A DNA stretch of 64,000 nt from Bdellovibrio sp. (GCA_014376435.1 JACMRL010000033.1:1-64000), one strand, 5' to 3'. Counted from the stretch's first letter, positions 16,001-25,250 are shown. Notes: generated by a model not told the origin, from the letters alone. Translations and numbers: made by a program.

Positions 16001-17191
16001 CTATTTCTTTAAGGCTTCAATCAGCTCTACACTTGGATATGAATCCGCTGGCAGACCTAATTTAATCTGCATCTGCTTCACCGCAGATTTTGTAAGAGGG
16101 CCGGGTTTTCCGTCGATCTCGCCTACATTGTAACATTGATTCACTAATTGATCTTGTAATTCTTTAATCTGGTCAGCGTTTAGCACATTGAGTTTATCTG
16201 AACCACGCTGCATGGGCGGCGCCCCCGTGATTCGCGCGGCTAAAAAAGCGGCCGTGGAAGAATAGACTACAGATTCATTCCAACCTAAGAACGCGCGAAA
16301 ATTATCGTAGACTAGAAAGGCCGGACCAAAACGACCCATTGGTAATAATAAAGAAGCCATCAAGTTTTGATCTTTTAGCGTGGCGCCAATCGGTTTAACT
16401 CCCCATTGTAACCATTTACTAACAGGATATTTAATTTTTAAATCAGCCTCGGCCCAATTCATCTTTTCCGGAACTTTTACTTCATGCATCCAAGGCTCAC
16501 CACGACGCCAGCCTTTTTTCATTAAAAAATTCCCGGCTGAGGCTAAAGTATCGGGTACGCTTTTTACTAAATTTACTTTTCCATCTTTATCGTAATCAAC
16601 ACCTGATTCTAAATAATCGGCCGACATAAATTGAGTTCCACCCAATTCTCCGGCCCAGTTACCAATCATCTCTTCCGGTTGAATATCTCCACGTTGAACT
16701 AATTTAATCGCACTGAAGGCTTGGCGCCGGAACATATCCGCGCGTCGGCAATCGTAAGCCAAAGTAGTGACGGCACTTAAAATTTTAAATTTTCCGGTAA
16801 AAGCACCAAAATCACTTTCTAACGCCCAAAACGCGGCAATCGGTGCCGCCGGAACTCCGAAGTCTTTTTCGATATTCTCAAAAATTTCTTTGTACGTGGT
16901 CGTGATCAGCTTAATCGCTTTATCGCGACGGGCGGTTGTCGCCATATTATCAGAAAAAATTAAAAATGGTTTTTGGAAAACGCCTTGTTTGCCGTCGCGA
17001 GCGATTACTTCAGGATCAAAAGTTAGGTAAGACGAAACCTTTTGCAGTGTTTCGGGGGTGATCCCTTGCTGAATCGCTTCCGCTTTAAATTTCTGTAACC
17101 AAACGGGGAAAGCCTCAGTGGTCTTACACTCCGTTTTAGCGTTTACGATGCCGGCACACAATAATAGGGTTAACATGATTTTTTTTTGCAT
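16001..17191 (-). CDS. MltB-type lytic murein transglycosylase with peptidoglycan-binding domain
   Basis: The protein has 396 residues. A signal peptide (1-18) is followed by an SLT_2/MltB catalytic domain (about 25-320): FWALESDFGAFTG holds the catalytic Glu, and NWAGELGGTQFMSADY is the second signature. A C-terminal PG_binding_1 domain (about 335-395) has the motif VGEIDGKPGPLTKSAVKQMQ. It cleaves the MurNAc-GlcNAc bond of peptidoglycan, forming 1,6-anhydro ends. No lipobox is seen, so it is probably periplasmic. In predators such enzymes can act on self or prey wall; which one is not decided by sequence. Confidence 0.93.
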   Translation of the reverse strand: MQKKIMLTLLLCAGIVNAKTECKTTEAFPVWLQKFKAEAIQQGITPETLQKVSSYLTFDPEVIARDGKQGVFQKPFLIFSDNMATTARRDKAIKLITTTYKEIFENIEKDFGVPAAPIAAFWALESDFGAFTGKFKILSAVTTLAYDCRRADMFRRQAFSAIKLVQRGDIQPEEMIGNWAGELGGTQFMSADYLESGVDYDKDGKVNLVKSVPDTLASAGNFLMKKGWRRGEPWMHEVKVPEKMNWAEADLKIKYPVSKWLQWGVKPIGATLKDQNLMASLLLPMGRFGPAFLVYDNFRAFLGWNESVVYSSTAAFLAARITGAPPMQRGSDKLNVLNADQIKELQDQLVNQCYNVGEIDGKPGPLTKSAVKQMQIKLGLPADSYPSVELIEALKK

Positions 17192-17405
17192 AATTCCAGT
17201 TAATGCAAAGCTGTAACCGCGTTAAACACGACTAGGTATTAACTTAAGGTTCCAAGCTGTTAATAGAGTTTGCAAATTACAAATTGCGGCGGCGATTAGC
17301 TTATTGCACCGTCTAAACTTTGGACGAAGTAGCCTATGGTTTAAAAGACTTACACTTTTATATCTTTAAATTGCGGTTACCTGCCGTAAGGCTTAGTTTA
17401 GCCCC

Positions 17406-18455
17406 ATGACAACACAAAAAATTTTGCTGACTCAAACCGTGCAAAAAGGTGGCTGCGCCGCCAAAGTTCCTGCCATGGAATTACGTAAAATTTTAGGGCT
17501 GGTAAAATTTCCGCCCACAAATAATTTTTTATTAGTAGATGGATCCTTATTTGATGACGCGGCAATTTTAAAAGTGAACGAGAATTTAGCCTTAGTGCAA
17601 ACTTTAGATTTTTTTACCCCCATCGTTGATTCACCCTACTTATTCGGTAAAGTCGCGTGCGCGAATGCGCTCAGTGATGTTTATGCGATGGGCGGAATGC
17701 CGCAAACGGCGATGGCGATTTTAGCTTTTCCGACGGCTACGATGTCGAATGAAATTATCGCCGAGGTTTTGCAAGGTGCCGCTGATTTACTGACCGAAGT
17801 TAAAGTTCCGTTAGTGGGTGGGCATTCGATCGATGATGATACTTTAAAATTCGGCTTATCCGTTACCGGTTATGTTCATCCAGAAAAAATTTGGTCTAAT
17901 GCAAAAGCCCAACAGGGCGACATATTAATTTTAACAAAAGGCTTAGGTACCGGCACAATTACCGCAGCTCTAAAACGCGCCGAAGTCACCGAAGCCGATA
18001 TCACTGAAGCTTTAAATTCAATGACCCAGGCAAATGCATGCCTTGATTTATTGAATGATGATCTGGCTTCGGCAATTCATGCCGCGACGGATATTACCGG
18101 ATTTGGATTTTTAGGTCACAGCGTGCAAATGGCGAAGGCCAGTAAAAAAACTTTTCAAATCAATGTTTCTGATCTTCCCATTTTGCCACAGGCGAAAGAG
18201 TTTCTGCAAAAAGGATTTTTAACTAAGGCTCACCGTTCAAATCGTGAATATGTAGCCGAAAACGTTCATTACAATTCCATCGATGAGATCTTAGCTTTAC
18301 TTTTATTAGATCCACAAACTAGCGGAGGGCTTTTACTATCAGTAAAAAAGGAAAAAGCCGAAGATATTTTAACGGCACTTAAAAAACGTTTTGTTAAAGC
18401 GGCATTCGTCGGAAACGTTATTGCCGAACAGAAAAGTTCAGTCGAACTTAAGTGA
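17406..18455 (+). CDS. selD: Selenide, water dikinase
   Basis: The protein has 349 residues. It makes selenophosphate from selenide and ATP. The N-terminal catalytic loop GGCAAK gives Cys17 and Lys20, matching the essential residues of E. coli SelD; the enzyme is the cysteine form, not a selenoprotein. ATP-binding motifs such as GGHSIDDDTLKFGLS and ATDITGFGFLGH are present. The stop codon overlaps the GTG start of mnmH (GTGA), so the two are translationally coupled. No SelA, SelB or tRNA-Sec gene is in the window, so selenophosphate here is tied to tRNA selenouridine. Confidence 0.97.
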   Translation: MTTQKILLTQTVQKGGCAAKVPAMELRKILGLVKFPPTNNFLLVDGSLFDDAAILKVNENLALVQTLDFFTPIVDSPYLFGKVACANALSDVYAMGGMPQTAMAILAFPTATMSNEIIAEVLQGAADLLTEVKVPLVGGHSIDDDTLKFGLSVTGYVHPEKIWSNAKAQQGDILILTKGLGTGTITAALKRAEVTEADITEALNSMTQANACLDLLNDDLASAIHAATDITGFGFLGHSVQMAKASKKTFQINVSDLPILPQAKEFLQKGFLTKAHRSNREYVAENVHYNSIDEILALLLLDPQTSGGLLLSVKKEKAEDILTALKKRFVKAAFVGNVIAEQKSSVELK

Positions 18456-19549
18456 TACAACAACCCGTTCTTCCATTAGCTGAATTTAAAAAACTTCTGC
18501 TAGAAGAAACGCCGCTGATTGATGTGCGCGCTCCGGTTGAATTTAACCAGGGCCACATTCCAGGGGCAGTTAATATTCCCATTTTAAGCGATGAGCATCG
18601 TCATGAAATTGGTATCGTCTACAAGCGACGCGGTGAAGATGCCGCGGTGAAACTGGGTCATGAATTAGTATCTGGTTCTTACAAAGAAGCAATGATTGCG
18701 CAGTGGCAGGCTTTTATGCAAGCAAACCCAAGTGCCGTGATCACCTGCTTTCGTGGCGGTCAGCGTTCCCAGATCACTCAGCAATGGTTAAAAGAAGCTG
18801 GCATTGTTCGACCGCGCATCGACGGTGGCTACAAAGCGTTTCGTCAGTTTATCTTAGAACAGCTTGCTCGCCTTTCTGAACAACCCATGCTGATTATCTC
18901 CGGGCCGACCGGCAGCGGTAAAACAATTCTGATTGAAGAAGTTAAAAAATTTCGCGCGGCCGTTAACCTTGAAAAAATATCAAATCACCGTGGATCGGCG
19001 TTCGGGCAGCTCTCGACTCCCCAACCCTCTCAGGCCGACTTCGAGAATATCTTAACTCAACAACTCTTACAGATTGAAGCCCGCGGTTCGGTTGGGGGTA
19101 TCGGTCACAAACTCGTTCTTGAAGATGAAAGCCGCATGATTGGCCGCAACGCTCAGCCAGATAAGTTCTTTGATCAGTTAAGAATTTCTGAAATTGTTTT
19201 TCTAACCGAATCCATTGATTCGCGTGTGAATGTCATCTTTGATGAGTATGTTTTTAATCTCTCAACGGAAGAGCGTAACAAAGCTTTCGCCCGCTACGAA
19301 ATCGCGATACAAAAGATATCAAAAAAATTAGGCGGTTTACGTTTTCAAGAATTATCAAAAGATTTAACTGAAGCGATTAAGGCCTCAGCCGAGCAAGATG
19401 AACATACTTTACATAAAGTTTGGATAGAAAAATTACTAGTTTGGTACTACGACCCTCTTTACCTGGGCTCAATCGACAAACGAGATCCCAAAATTGCTTT
19501 TCGCGGCACTCGTGAGGCCGCTATTCAGTATTTACGAGATACAAAGTGA
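18452..19549 (+). CDS. mnmH: tRNA 2-selenouridine synthase
   Basis: The protein has 365 residues with a GTG start overlapping the selD stop. An N-terminal rhodanese domain (about 5-130) carries the catalytic Cys99 in ITCFRGGQRS, and a P-loop domain has GPTGSGKT at 151-158. MnmH (SelU) converts 2-thiouridine to 2-selenouridine at the wobble position of tRNA-Lys, -Glu and -Gln using selenophosphate from SelD, with geranylation as a side or intermediate step. The downstream lipoprotein gene overlaps its stop codon in the same manner. Confidence 0.96.
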   Translation: MIQQPVLPLAEFKKLLLEETPLIDVRAPVEFNQGHIPGAVNIPILSDEHRHEIGIVYKRRGEDAAVKLGHELVSGSYKEAMIAQWQAFMQANPSAVITCFRGGQRSQITQQWLKEAGIVRPRIDGGYKAFRQFILEQLARLSEQPMLIISGPTGSGKTILIEEVKKFRAAVNLEKISNHRGSAFGQLSTPQPSQADFENILTQQLLQIEARGSVGGIGHKLVLEDESRMIGRNAQPDKFFDQLRISEIVFLTESIDSRVNVIFDEYVFNLSTEERNKAFARYEIAIQKISKKLGGLRFQELSKDLTEAIKASAEQDEHTLHKVWIEKLLVWYYDPLYLGSIDKRDPKIAFRGTREAAIQYLRDTK

Positions 19550-20424
19550 AAATAATCACTCTCATACTTTTTGCCTTTCTATTTTCCTGCAAAAACAAGA
19601 ATGAACTTGGTTCAAAAGAAAATCCGGTTAAATTTTATTTAGTCCCCGCCCAAGACCGACAGGCCTTATTAGACAATGGCGAAATATTAAAAGCCTACTT
19701 AGAAAAAGAACTCGGGCTTTCATTTAGCGTCGAATTACCCACAAACTTTGTCGCCGTCATCGAAGCCTTCGGTTCTAAACGCGCCGACGTAGCCTTAATA
19801 AACACCTTTGGCTACATTATCGCCCACGACAAATACCAAGTCGAAGCAAGGCTCAGGGTAATCGATAAGGGCCGTGATGAATATCACGGCCAGATCATCA
19901 CACGCGCTGATAGTTCAATTAAATCAGTTAAAGATATTGATGGTAAAAAGTTCGCTTACGTTGATCCCGCATCGGCATCGGGCTATTTACTACCGCTTGG
20001 CTTATTCAAAAAAGAACACATCAAACCTAAAGAGACCATCTTCGCGGGCCGCCATGATTCAGTCGTAACCGCCGTTTATTCAAAACAAGCCGATGCCGGA
20101 GCCACCTTCTATAGCCCCGATAATCAAGACGCACGCAAATTAGTTAAAACACAATTTCCCGATGTTTATGAAAAAATTAAAATCTTAGAGTTAACGGGAC
20201 CGATCCCCAATGATCCCGTGATTTTCCGCAAAGATTTGCCCGAAAATATAAAAAATAAAATTATCGAAGCGTTGAAAAAATATGTGAAAATGCCCGAAGG
20301 CGCCAAAGTCTTGCATGGTATGTATCATTTTACGGATTTGAAAAATACAACTGACAAAGATTACGATACAGTCCGAAAATATCTGACCGAGCTTGGCAAA
20401 ACTGCCGAAGATTTTATTAAGTAA
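19546..20424 (+). CDS. PhnD-type ABC substrate-binding lipoprotein, putative selenium-oxyanion binder
   Basis: The protein has 292 residues. A GTG start overlaps the mnmH stop (GTGA). A lipoprotein signal ending FLFSC gives Cys15 as the lipid anchor. The rest is a phosphonate/phosphate-type periplasmic binding protein: the motif DVALINTFGYIIAHD, then YVDPASASGYLLPLGLFK and GRHDSVVTAVYSKQADAG are classic PhnD-family positions. Coupling to selD-mnmH suggests that it binds a selenium species; I recall a family of putative selenate-binding proteins placed beside selD. No permease or ATPase gene is adjacent, so the transporter must be encoded elsewhere or the protein acts alone. Confidence 0.85.
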   Translation: MKIITLILFAFLFSCKNKNELGSKENPVKFYLVPAQDRQALLDNGEILKAYLEKELGLSFSVELPTNFVAVIEAFGSKRADVALINTFGYIIAHDKYQVEARLRVIDKGRDEYHGQIITRADSSIKSVKDIDGKKFAYVDPASASGYLLPLGLFKKEHIKPKETIFAGRHDSVVTAVYSKQADAGATFYSPDNQDARKLVKTQFPDVYEKIKILELTGPIPNDPVIFRKDLPENIKNKIIEALKKYVKMPEGAKVLHGMYHFTDLKNTTDKDYDTVRKYLTELGKTAEDFIK

Positions 20425-20806
20425 ATACTATTTCTTTAAAGCCAGTTGCTGAATCGGTTACACGCGTAAATTGAGTATCTGACAATTCCATCAAGACCAG
20501 TTCACAGGTGGTATAAATAATATTATCGTCCAGCAAGTGTCCGCCAAATACTTGGCCCTTGCTATCGCTGACCGCTATATGCAGATGAATTCCATCTACC
20601 GACACAGTTCCATTCAGCGAAAGCACTTCAAAATTTTCTGATTTTTCTAAACAAACCGAAGAATTCGCTAAGCGCAAATTAAGCTTTTTCAAACTGCCGA
20701 CCGCAGACAACACGCAGGCTGACGTGATCTGATTCTCTGCACAAATTTGCACGATTCGTTTTTTTAAATCCTCATCCGGTAAAAGTCTTACGCCGTAAGT
20801 TTTCAT
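20417..20806 (-). CDS. PPC/DUF296 domain protein
   Basis: The protein has 129 residues and is entirely a PPC (PCC, DUF296) domain: ITSACVLSAVGSLKKLNLRLA near the start and GIHLHIAVSDSKGQVFGGHLL in the centre, with a conserved His cluster and GGH. Bacterial members are small trimeric proteins of uncertain function; the plant version is part of AT-hook DNA-binding proteins. It converges with the selenium operon and overlaps the end of the binding-protein gene by 8 bp. Confidence 0.88.
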   Translation of the reverse strand: MKTYGVRLLPDEDLKKRIVQICAENQITSACVLSAVGSLKKLNLRLANSSVCLEKSENFEVLSLNGTVSVDGIHLHIAVSDSKGQVFGGHLLDDNIIYTTCELVLMELSDTQFTRVTDSATGFKEIVFT

Positions 20807-20833
20807 ATAAAAATTCTATCGAACCCCATAAAA

Positions 20834-20860
20834 AAAGCCAACCTTTTTGGGGTTGGCTTT
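20834..20860 (-). terminator. Hairpin terminator after the RRM gene
   Basis: AAAGCCAACC and GGTTGGCTTT form an exact 10-bp stem, followed on the minus strand by a T-run (A-tract 20830-20836). It ends the RRM transcript before the PPC-domain gene. Confidence 0.85.
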
Positions 20861-20899
20861 AAAAATTAGAATTAATTTCTCGTTTTAAAAAGCTAAAAA

Positions 20900-21178
20900 C
20901 TAGTAGCGGCTGCCGCGGTCTTCGCGTGGAGCTTGTGGTTTCGCTTCGTTCACAACCATGGCGCGGCCATCGTTATTTGAACCGTTTAATTGTGAAATTG
21001 CGTTTTGGGCTTCAGCATCTGAAGACATTTCTACAAAGGCAAAACCTTTGCTGCGTCCTGATTCGTGATCCATGATTACTTTTGCAGTAGATACAGTTCC
21101 GCACTGCGCGAAAGTCTCTGCTAAAGATTGATCGTTTGCTGAATACGGTAAGTTACCGACGTAAAGTTTTTTTCCCAT
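20900..21178 (-). CDS. RRM-type RNA-binding protein
   Basis: The protein has 92 residues and is one RNA recognition motif. RNP2 is KLYVGNLPY at the N-terminus and RNP1 is SKGFAFVEM in the middle, both with the aromatic residues that stack on RNA. A short basic tail (PQAPREDRGSRY) follows. Such single-RRM proteins occur in cyanobacteria and some proteobacteria and are often cold- or stress-responsive; binding targets are unknown. GGAGG precedes the ATG. It is divergent from the SlyD-like gene across about 300 bp. Confidence 0.93.
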   Translation of the reverse strand: MGKKLYVGNLPYSANDQSLAETFAQCGTVSTAKVIMDHESGRSKGFAFVEMSSDAEAQNAISQLNGSNNDGRAMVVNEAKPQAPREDRGSRY

Positions 21179-21292
21179 AATACCCTCCTAAGGCTTTGAG
21201 GTCGCTTCAGAGGCAAAAGGGCAAAATACCCAATAGACACGAAAGAAACAGTTAACTTGTGGTCGACGCTAACACCTCTGGGCGTCATTAGA

Positions 21293-21306
21293 TAGGTATA
21301 TACCTA
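21293..21306. promoter_or_regulatory. 14-bp perfect palindrome between the RRM and SlyD-like genes
   Basis: TAGGTATATACCTA is self-complementary. It lies 115 bp from the RRM start and 170 bp from the isomerase start, in a 297-bp divergent gap that otherwise holds no ORF. The sequence also reads as an operator-like site; no regulator can be named. Confidence 0.35.
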
Positions 21307-21475
21307 GATGGCGCGTTTTATACTCGCTATTGTAGTTGTAGTCAGCTACGCTAGGGATAGATCTTTTTCTAGATTTTCGCTTCCTAAGTCATGTCTCACG
21401 ATACTTTGTAAAGAATGTTCTCAGCTATTTTTGTGGTCTTCACGTTGGTTGGTCTCTAACACGTAAGGAGCTGCT

Positions 21476-21955
21476 ATGAAAGTTCAGATAATTTCGTTTC
21501 ACTGTGTACTGAAAAATAAGTTCGGAAAAATTCTAAGCTCTAGCATCAACCATGATGTGCTAACCGGCCCTAGTCATTCAAGCGACCAACCGGAACTGAT
21601 TGCGCTGTCGCGCGGGTTGATGAATTTAACCCCCGGAGAAAAGCGCTCGATCAGTTTAAGCGCGGCCGAAGCTTACGGATTTTACGATCCGAAAAAAGTT
21701 TTAACCATGCCCGTGGGTTCATTCACGCAATTTGAAAATGCAAAGTTTGTTGAGGCTCCTGTCGTGCTGGATGTGGACGGCAAACCGCATAGCTTTCGCG
21801 TGATCGATCTCAATCACGAAATCGTGACATTAGATGGTAATCATCCCTTCGCAGGGCAAGATTTGATTTTTGAAATTGAAACAATCGCGGCCCGTGATGC
21901 CACCGACGAAGAGATTTCAGAATCTCGATCGGAAAATAACCCGCTTTACCATTAA
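21476..21955 (+). CDS. SlyD-like FKBP-type peptidyl-prolyl isomerase
   Basis: The protein has 159 residues. It has the split FKBP arrangement: an N-terminal strand and LTGPSHSSDQPELIALSRGL, the GEKRSISLSAAEAYGFYDP loop typical of SlyD (compare AYG motifs), an inserted chaperone flap (about 85-130), and DGNHPFAGQDLIFEIETI at the end. The usual SlyD His-rich metal tail is missing. It is likely a cytoplasmic folding helper. AAGGAG precedes the ATG. Confidence 0.85.
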   Translation: MKVQIISFHCVLKNKFGKILSSSINHDVLTGPSHSSDQPELIALSRGLMNLTPGEKRSISLSAAEAYGFYDPKKVLTMPVGSFTQFENAKFVEAPVVLDVDGKPHSFRVIDLNHEIVTLDGNHPFAGQDLIFEIETIAARDATDEEISESRSENNPLYH

Positions 21956-21965
21956 ACAAAAATAC

Positions 21966-22009
21966 CTTCGGCTCGATTTTTTCATCGTTAATAATCGATG
22001 CAGCCGAAG
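21966..22009 (+). terminator. Hairpin after the SlyD-like gene
   Basis: CTTCGGCT pairs with AGCCGAAG, and inside it CGATT pairs with AATCG. The bulge between the two right-hand arms contains the ATG at 21998 used as the longest start of the next gene. This argues that the next gene begins further downstream and that the hairpin closes the isomerase transcript. No strong U-run follows. Confidence 0.45.
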
Positions 22010-23095
22010 TGGAATCTAAACTCTTATAAACGTTTTCATTTGCAATTTTTTTTGCACTGTCGAACGTTTTTGCGCGCGCTTAAATTAGCGTCTCACGCTG
22101 ATACATTCGCAGTTTTTTGTTTATTATTCTTTTTAAGTTTTTCCGTCGTTGCTCAAGTTGAGCTTTACATTTTAAAACCAAATAAAAATCAGTTCAGTTA
22201 CGTGATACCGGTCCGAAGCGGACGCAGCATTCATAGCGAGTTGCTCGAATATAAAAAACTCATCTTAGCTAATCCCGAACTGGCTGATATTTTTACTGCG
22301 GCACAACTGGATAAGATTTCATTGGGCCAAACTTATCTTTTAAAATCATCGAACGAAGCACGCATTTTGTTATTAGCAAACCGTGGTTACGATTACGAAG
22401 GACCGGCATCGCAAAATGCTCAGAATCGTATCCGCCGCGTTAGCGAAAAATTTTCTGCCTCAGTGAATACTTACGTTCTACCGGTCGCAGCCAGTATTTA
22501 TTTAAATGCAGCAGAACAAAAAGAGTTCGTTAAAAAAATAAGTGATTATTTTTCTGGAGTCGTGGCCCTGGGCGGGGCGGATGTAGATCCACATCTTTAC
22601 GGAGAAAATATTTCTGAAAGCCGCGAAGTAAATGCCAGCCGTGATCGTTACGAAATTTCATTTTTGAAATCCTGGATGGGTTTAAAAAAAGGCTTCACCT
22701 ACGGAATCTGTCGAGGCCACCAAATTGTATCTGTTGCCTTAGGTTTTAAACTTATTCAGCACGTCGACAACCACGGCGATGGCTACTGGGTTGAACATCC
22801 GATTGAAATTCGCAATACGACAAGTAATCATTTCAAAAATATTTTTGGGTCACGAGTCAAGGTTCGCGGGACTCATCATCAGGCCGTACAAAGCGCGCCA
22901 AATACTCGCGTTGAAGTGGCCGCCCTGGCTCCGGATGGAACCATCGAAGCCCTCGAAAGTGCCGATGGCCTAATTATCACGACGCAGTTTCATCCTGAAT
23001 TTATGGATAACTATATTTCGAAAAAATTTTTTTCTTATCTTAGAAATAAAGCTCAGCTCAAAATTCCTAACAAATGTGCGCAATTATTTAACTAG
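21998..23095 (+). CDS. Exported class I glutamine-amidotransferase-like (peptidase C26) protein
   Basis: Up to 365 residues. The C-terminal two thirds is a C26 gamma-glutamyl hydrolase/GATase fold: VVALGGADVDPHLYGE, nucleophile Cys in YGICRGHQIVS, and the His-x-Glu of TTQFHPEFMD complete the triad. The N-terminal 50 residues contain a hydrophobic segment (FAVFCLLFFLSFSVVAQ) that looks like a signal peptide. The ATG used here sits inside a hairpin; an in-frame TTG at 22070 would place the signal peptide at the N-terminus. An exported C26 enzyme is unusual and may act on gamma-glutamyl peptides or wall fragments. Confidence 0.75.
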   Translation: MQPKWNLNSYKRFHLQFFLHCRTFLRALKLASHADTFAVFCLLFFLSFSVVAQVELYILKPNKNQFSYVIPVRSGRSIHSELLEYKKLILANPELADIFTAAQLDKISLGQTYLLKSSNEARILLLANRGYDYEGPASQNAQNRIRRVSEKFSASVNTYVLPVAASIYLNAAEQKEFVKKISDYFSGVVALGGADVDPHLYGENISESREVNASRDRYEISFLKSWMGLKKGFTYGICRGHQIVSVALGFKLIQHVDNHGDGYWVEHPIEIRNTTSNHFKNIFGSRVKVRGTHHQAVQSAPNTRVEVAALAPDGTIEALESADGLIITTQFHPEFMDNYISKKFFSYLRNKAQLKIPNKCAQLFN

Positions 23096-23307
23096 CTCTC
23101 GGCCCACCCGGCCTTGCGCATGATGTAGACCGCAGAGCTTTGGTTTAGAATTTCAGTACCCATTCTAGAAGCTTAGGCTGTGCTTTACCAATATAAAACC
23201 AACCACAGCTATGAAGTTTATTCAGCAATTTTATCTATGGTAAAAATTTTACTGTCTATTTTTAAACGAAACGGATAAGAGAACGGAACACTTAGCCGGA
23301 GAAATTT

Positions 23308-24237
23308 ATGCGTAAATTGATTGTAGTTTCTAGTTTGATGTTATTAGCGATTTACACCCAAGCGCAGTCGGAAACAACAACGAAGACGACGACAACTCCT
23401 GCCGGCGTTGAAAAAGTCGATCTTAAAGAAGCTCTCGCACAAAAAAAATTCCAAGAAAACACTGAAATTACCGATACGAAGTTAAAAGCCGAAAGCGGAT
23501 CACTTTCTACGTACAGCCTATCATTAAATCTAACTTACTACGGGCCAACCGTGGGTGATCTAAGTGCTAAAGATCAACCAAATCCAGATGGCTCACCGGG
23601 TGCTTTTGAGACCTCATTAGGAGGCGCTTTAGGCGGTCGTTACCGCTTTAGCCCACGCAGCACAATCACGGCGGGTTCCGGCTTAAAAGCGATTCACCCA
23701 TTTCACGGAATGGAAAAATTCGAGACCAACAATCCATACATCAACTACAATTTATCGGATCGCATTGGTGATGTACAAATGAGAAACAGCATTGGTTTTT
23801 CTTCGATCACTTATTCTGGCTACACAAAGATAGGCGAAATCGCTAGCTTGGGCTACGATAACTCAATGGTTTACAATTTAGGCTTTACGCCTTTGGCGAT
23901 TGGTCTAGACACATCGATAGCTTATTATTTTTATAACCGCGGCTACCAAAGCAGCGATGGCAAAGCTTCTCGTTACACAATTTCAGCCTATCCAAATGCT
24001 AAATATAATCTGACTGATAAATTAAATATCAATACTTCAATCGGTTTCAGCTCATTTAATCTTCGTAAGCTTGATGACCAAAGCGTTTTAGGTAATCGCT
24101 CAATTACGCAGAGATTAGGCGTGGGTTACGCTTACACCCGCGACGTTTATTTATCTCCGTATCTTAATTTTTACCCCGATAATTTATCGCCTGACGGCAC
24201 AACTATTAATTTTTCAGCGATTCTTTCGGTTCTTTAA
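23308..24237 (+). CDS. Outer-membrane beta-barrel protein
   Basis: The protein has 309 residues. A signal peptide (1-19, ending TQAQS) is followed by a Thr-rich linker and then repeated amphipathic strands from about 65 to the end, with turn motifs such as NNPYINYNLSDRIGDV. Barrel-like strands ending ISAYPNAKYNLTDKLNIN resemble a 12-strand outer-membrane barrel. The C-terminus is ILSVL rather than Phe. No family name is supported. The next gene (PAP2) starts 11 bp downstream, so they may form an operon that modifies or loads the envelope. Confidence 0.65.
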   Translation: MRKLIVVSSLMLLAIYTQAQSETTTKTTTTPAGVEKVDLKEALAQKKFQENTEITDTKLKAESGSLSTYSLSLNLTYYGPTVGDLSAKDQPNPDGSPGAFETSLGGALGGRYRFSPRSTITAGSGLKAIHPFHGMEKFETNNPYINYNLSDRIGDVQMRNSIGFSSITYSGYTKIGEIASLGYDNSMVYNLGFTPLAIGLDTSIAYYFYNRGYQSSDGKASRYTISAYPNAKYNLTDKLNINTSIGFSSFNLRKLDDQSVLGNRSITQRLGVGYAYTRDVYLSPYLNFYPDNLSPDGTTINFSAILSVL

Positions 24238-24248
24238 TACGGACGACC

Positions 24249-25250
24249 ATGACTACAAAATACTTGGTTAATTTGTTAAAAAATTGTAAGTCTGTTCGCA
24301 TGAAATTGTTCTTATTTTTACTTTTAACGTTGTTGTCAGCGACACCGGTTTATGCGCAGTCCGAAGCCTCTTCCGCTGATGCCACCACCGCTAATTTTGA
24401 ATCCGAAGTCATTCAAGTTAAAGAAGTCATTACCGAGATTCCACACACATCTTGGATGGGAATTAAAAAAAGCTTTAGCAAAGAATCACTTCCGGCGTGG
24501 GCCGCCGTCGTCAGCTCGACTTTGATATTATTAAATAATGATGAAGTCATTTTAAAAGATGTACAGCGCTACGGCCGCGATTCCGGCATCGGCAATAACG
24601 ACAATACCAAAGCCTTTTGGACACTGGGCGAGATTGATATTATTCGCTTACCAACAGATTTTGGCTCGTTCACTTATTTTTTAGGTGATGGACTTATCCA
24701 CGGCGGAATTGCGGCGGGTTTTTTAATTAATGGCTACGCAAATAAAAATAGTCGCGCAGCGAATACGGGTTTACAACTTGCGCATGGGATGATTATTTCA
24801 ACTTTCTTTAATCAATTTTTAAAAAGAACTTTCGGCCGTGAAAGCCCCTACGTGAAGTCTGAGCCTTTCGGTAAATGGAGCCCCTACCCAAGTATTCCCG
24901 AATACCAATCACGTACTTCAAAATACGACGCCATGCCCAGTGGCCACATCATGACGACCACTTTAGTGTTCACCGTCATCAACGAAAATTACCCCGAGTA
25001 CTCGCACGTAACAATCCCCTTAGGATTAACTTGGGGAACACTCCTCATGCTAGGAATGGTTAATAACGGAGTTCACTGGGCTTCTGATTATCCGCTCGGA
25101 ATCGCGATGGGCTACGTATTTGGTAAAGCCTCTGCGCAACTGGGTAAAAAACCAAAAACGGAAGCCGAGAAAAAATCCACTAAAGAATGGCTTGTTATGC
25201 CCACGGTTGATTCCCGCGGTTCAGGCTTAGCTTTTACGTACGCCTATTAG
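24249..25250 (+). CDS. PAP2-family phosphatase
   Basis: Up to 333 residues. The PAP2 acid phosphatase motifs are visible in order: KRTFGRESPY (motif 1, K-x6-RP variant), MPSGHIMTTTL (motif 2, PSGH) and GVHWASDYPLG (motif 3, H-x3-D). Several hydrophobic helices surround them. A second Met at 24300 gives a clean signal peptide (MKLFLFLLLTLLSATPVYAQ) and may be the true start; neither start has a clear Shine-Dalgarno site. The probable role is dephosphorylation of lipid phosphates at the envelope. Confidence 0.85.
   Translation: MTTKYLVNLLKNCKSVRMKLFLFLLLTLLSATPVYAQSEASSADATTANFESEVIQVKEVITEIPHTSWMGIKKSFSKESLPAWAAVVSSTLILLNNDEVILKDVQRYGRDSGIGNNDNTKAFWTLGEIDIIRLPTDFGSFTYFLGDGLIHGGIAAGFLINGYANKNSRAANTGLQLAHGMIISTFFNQFLKRTFGRESPYVKSEPFGKWSPYPSIPEYQSRTSKYDAMPSGHIMTTTLVFTVINENYPEYSHVTIPLGLTWGTLLMLGMVNNGVHWASDYPLGIAMGYVFGKASAQLGKKPKTEAEKKSTKEWLVMPTVDSRGSGLAFTYAY

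Noticed and set aside
17406-19549. Selenocysteine incorporation system
   Set aside because: Only selD and mnmH are present; no selA, selB or tRNA-Sec was seen, and SelD uses Cys17.
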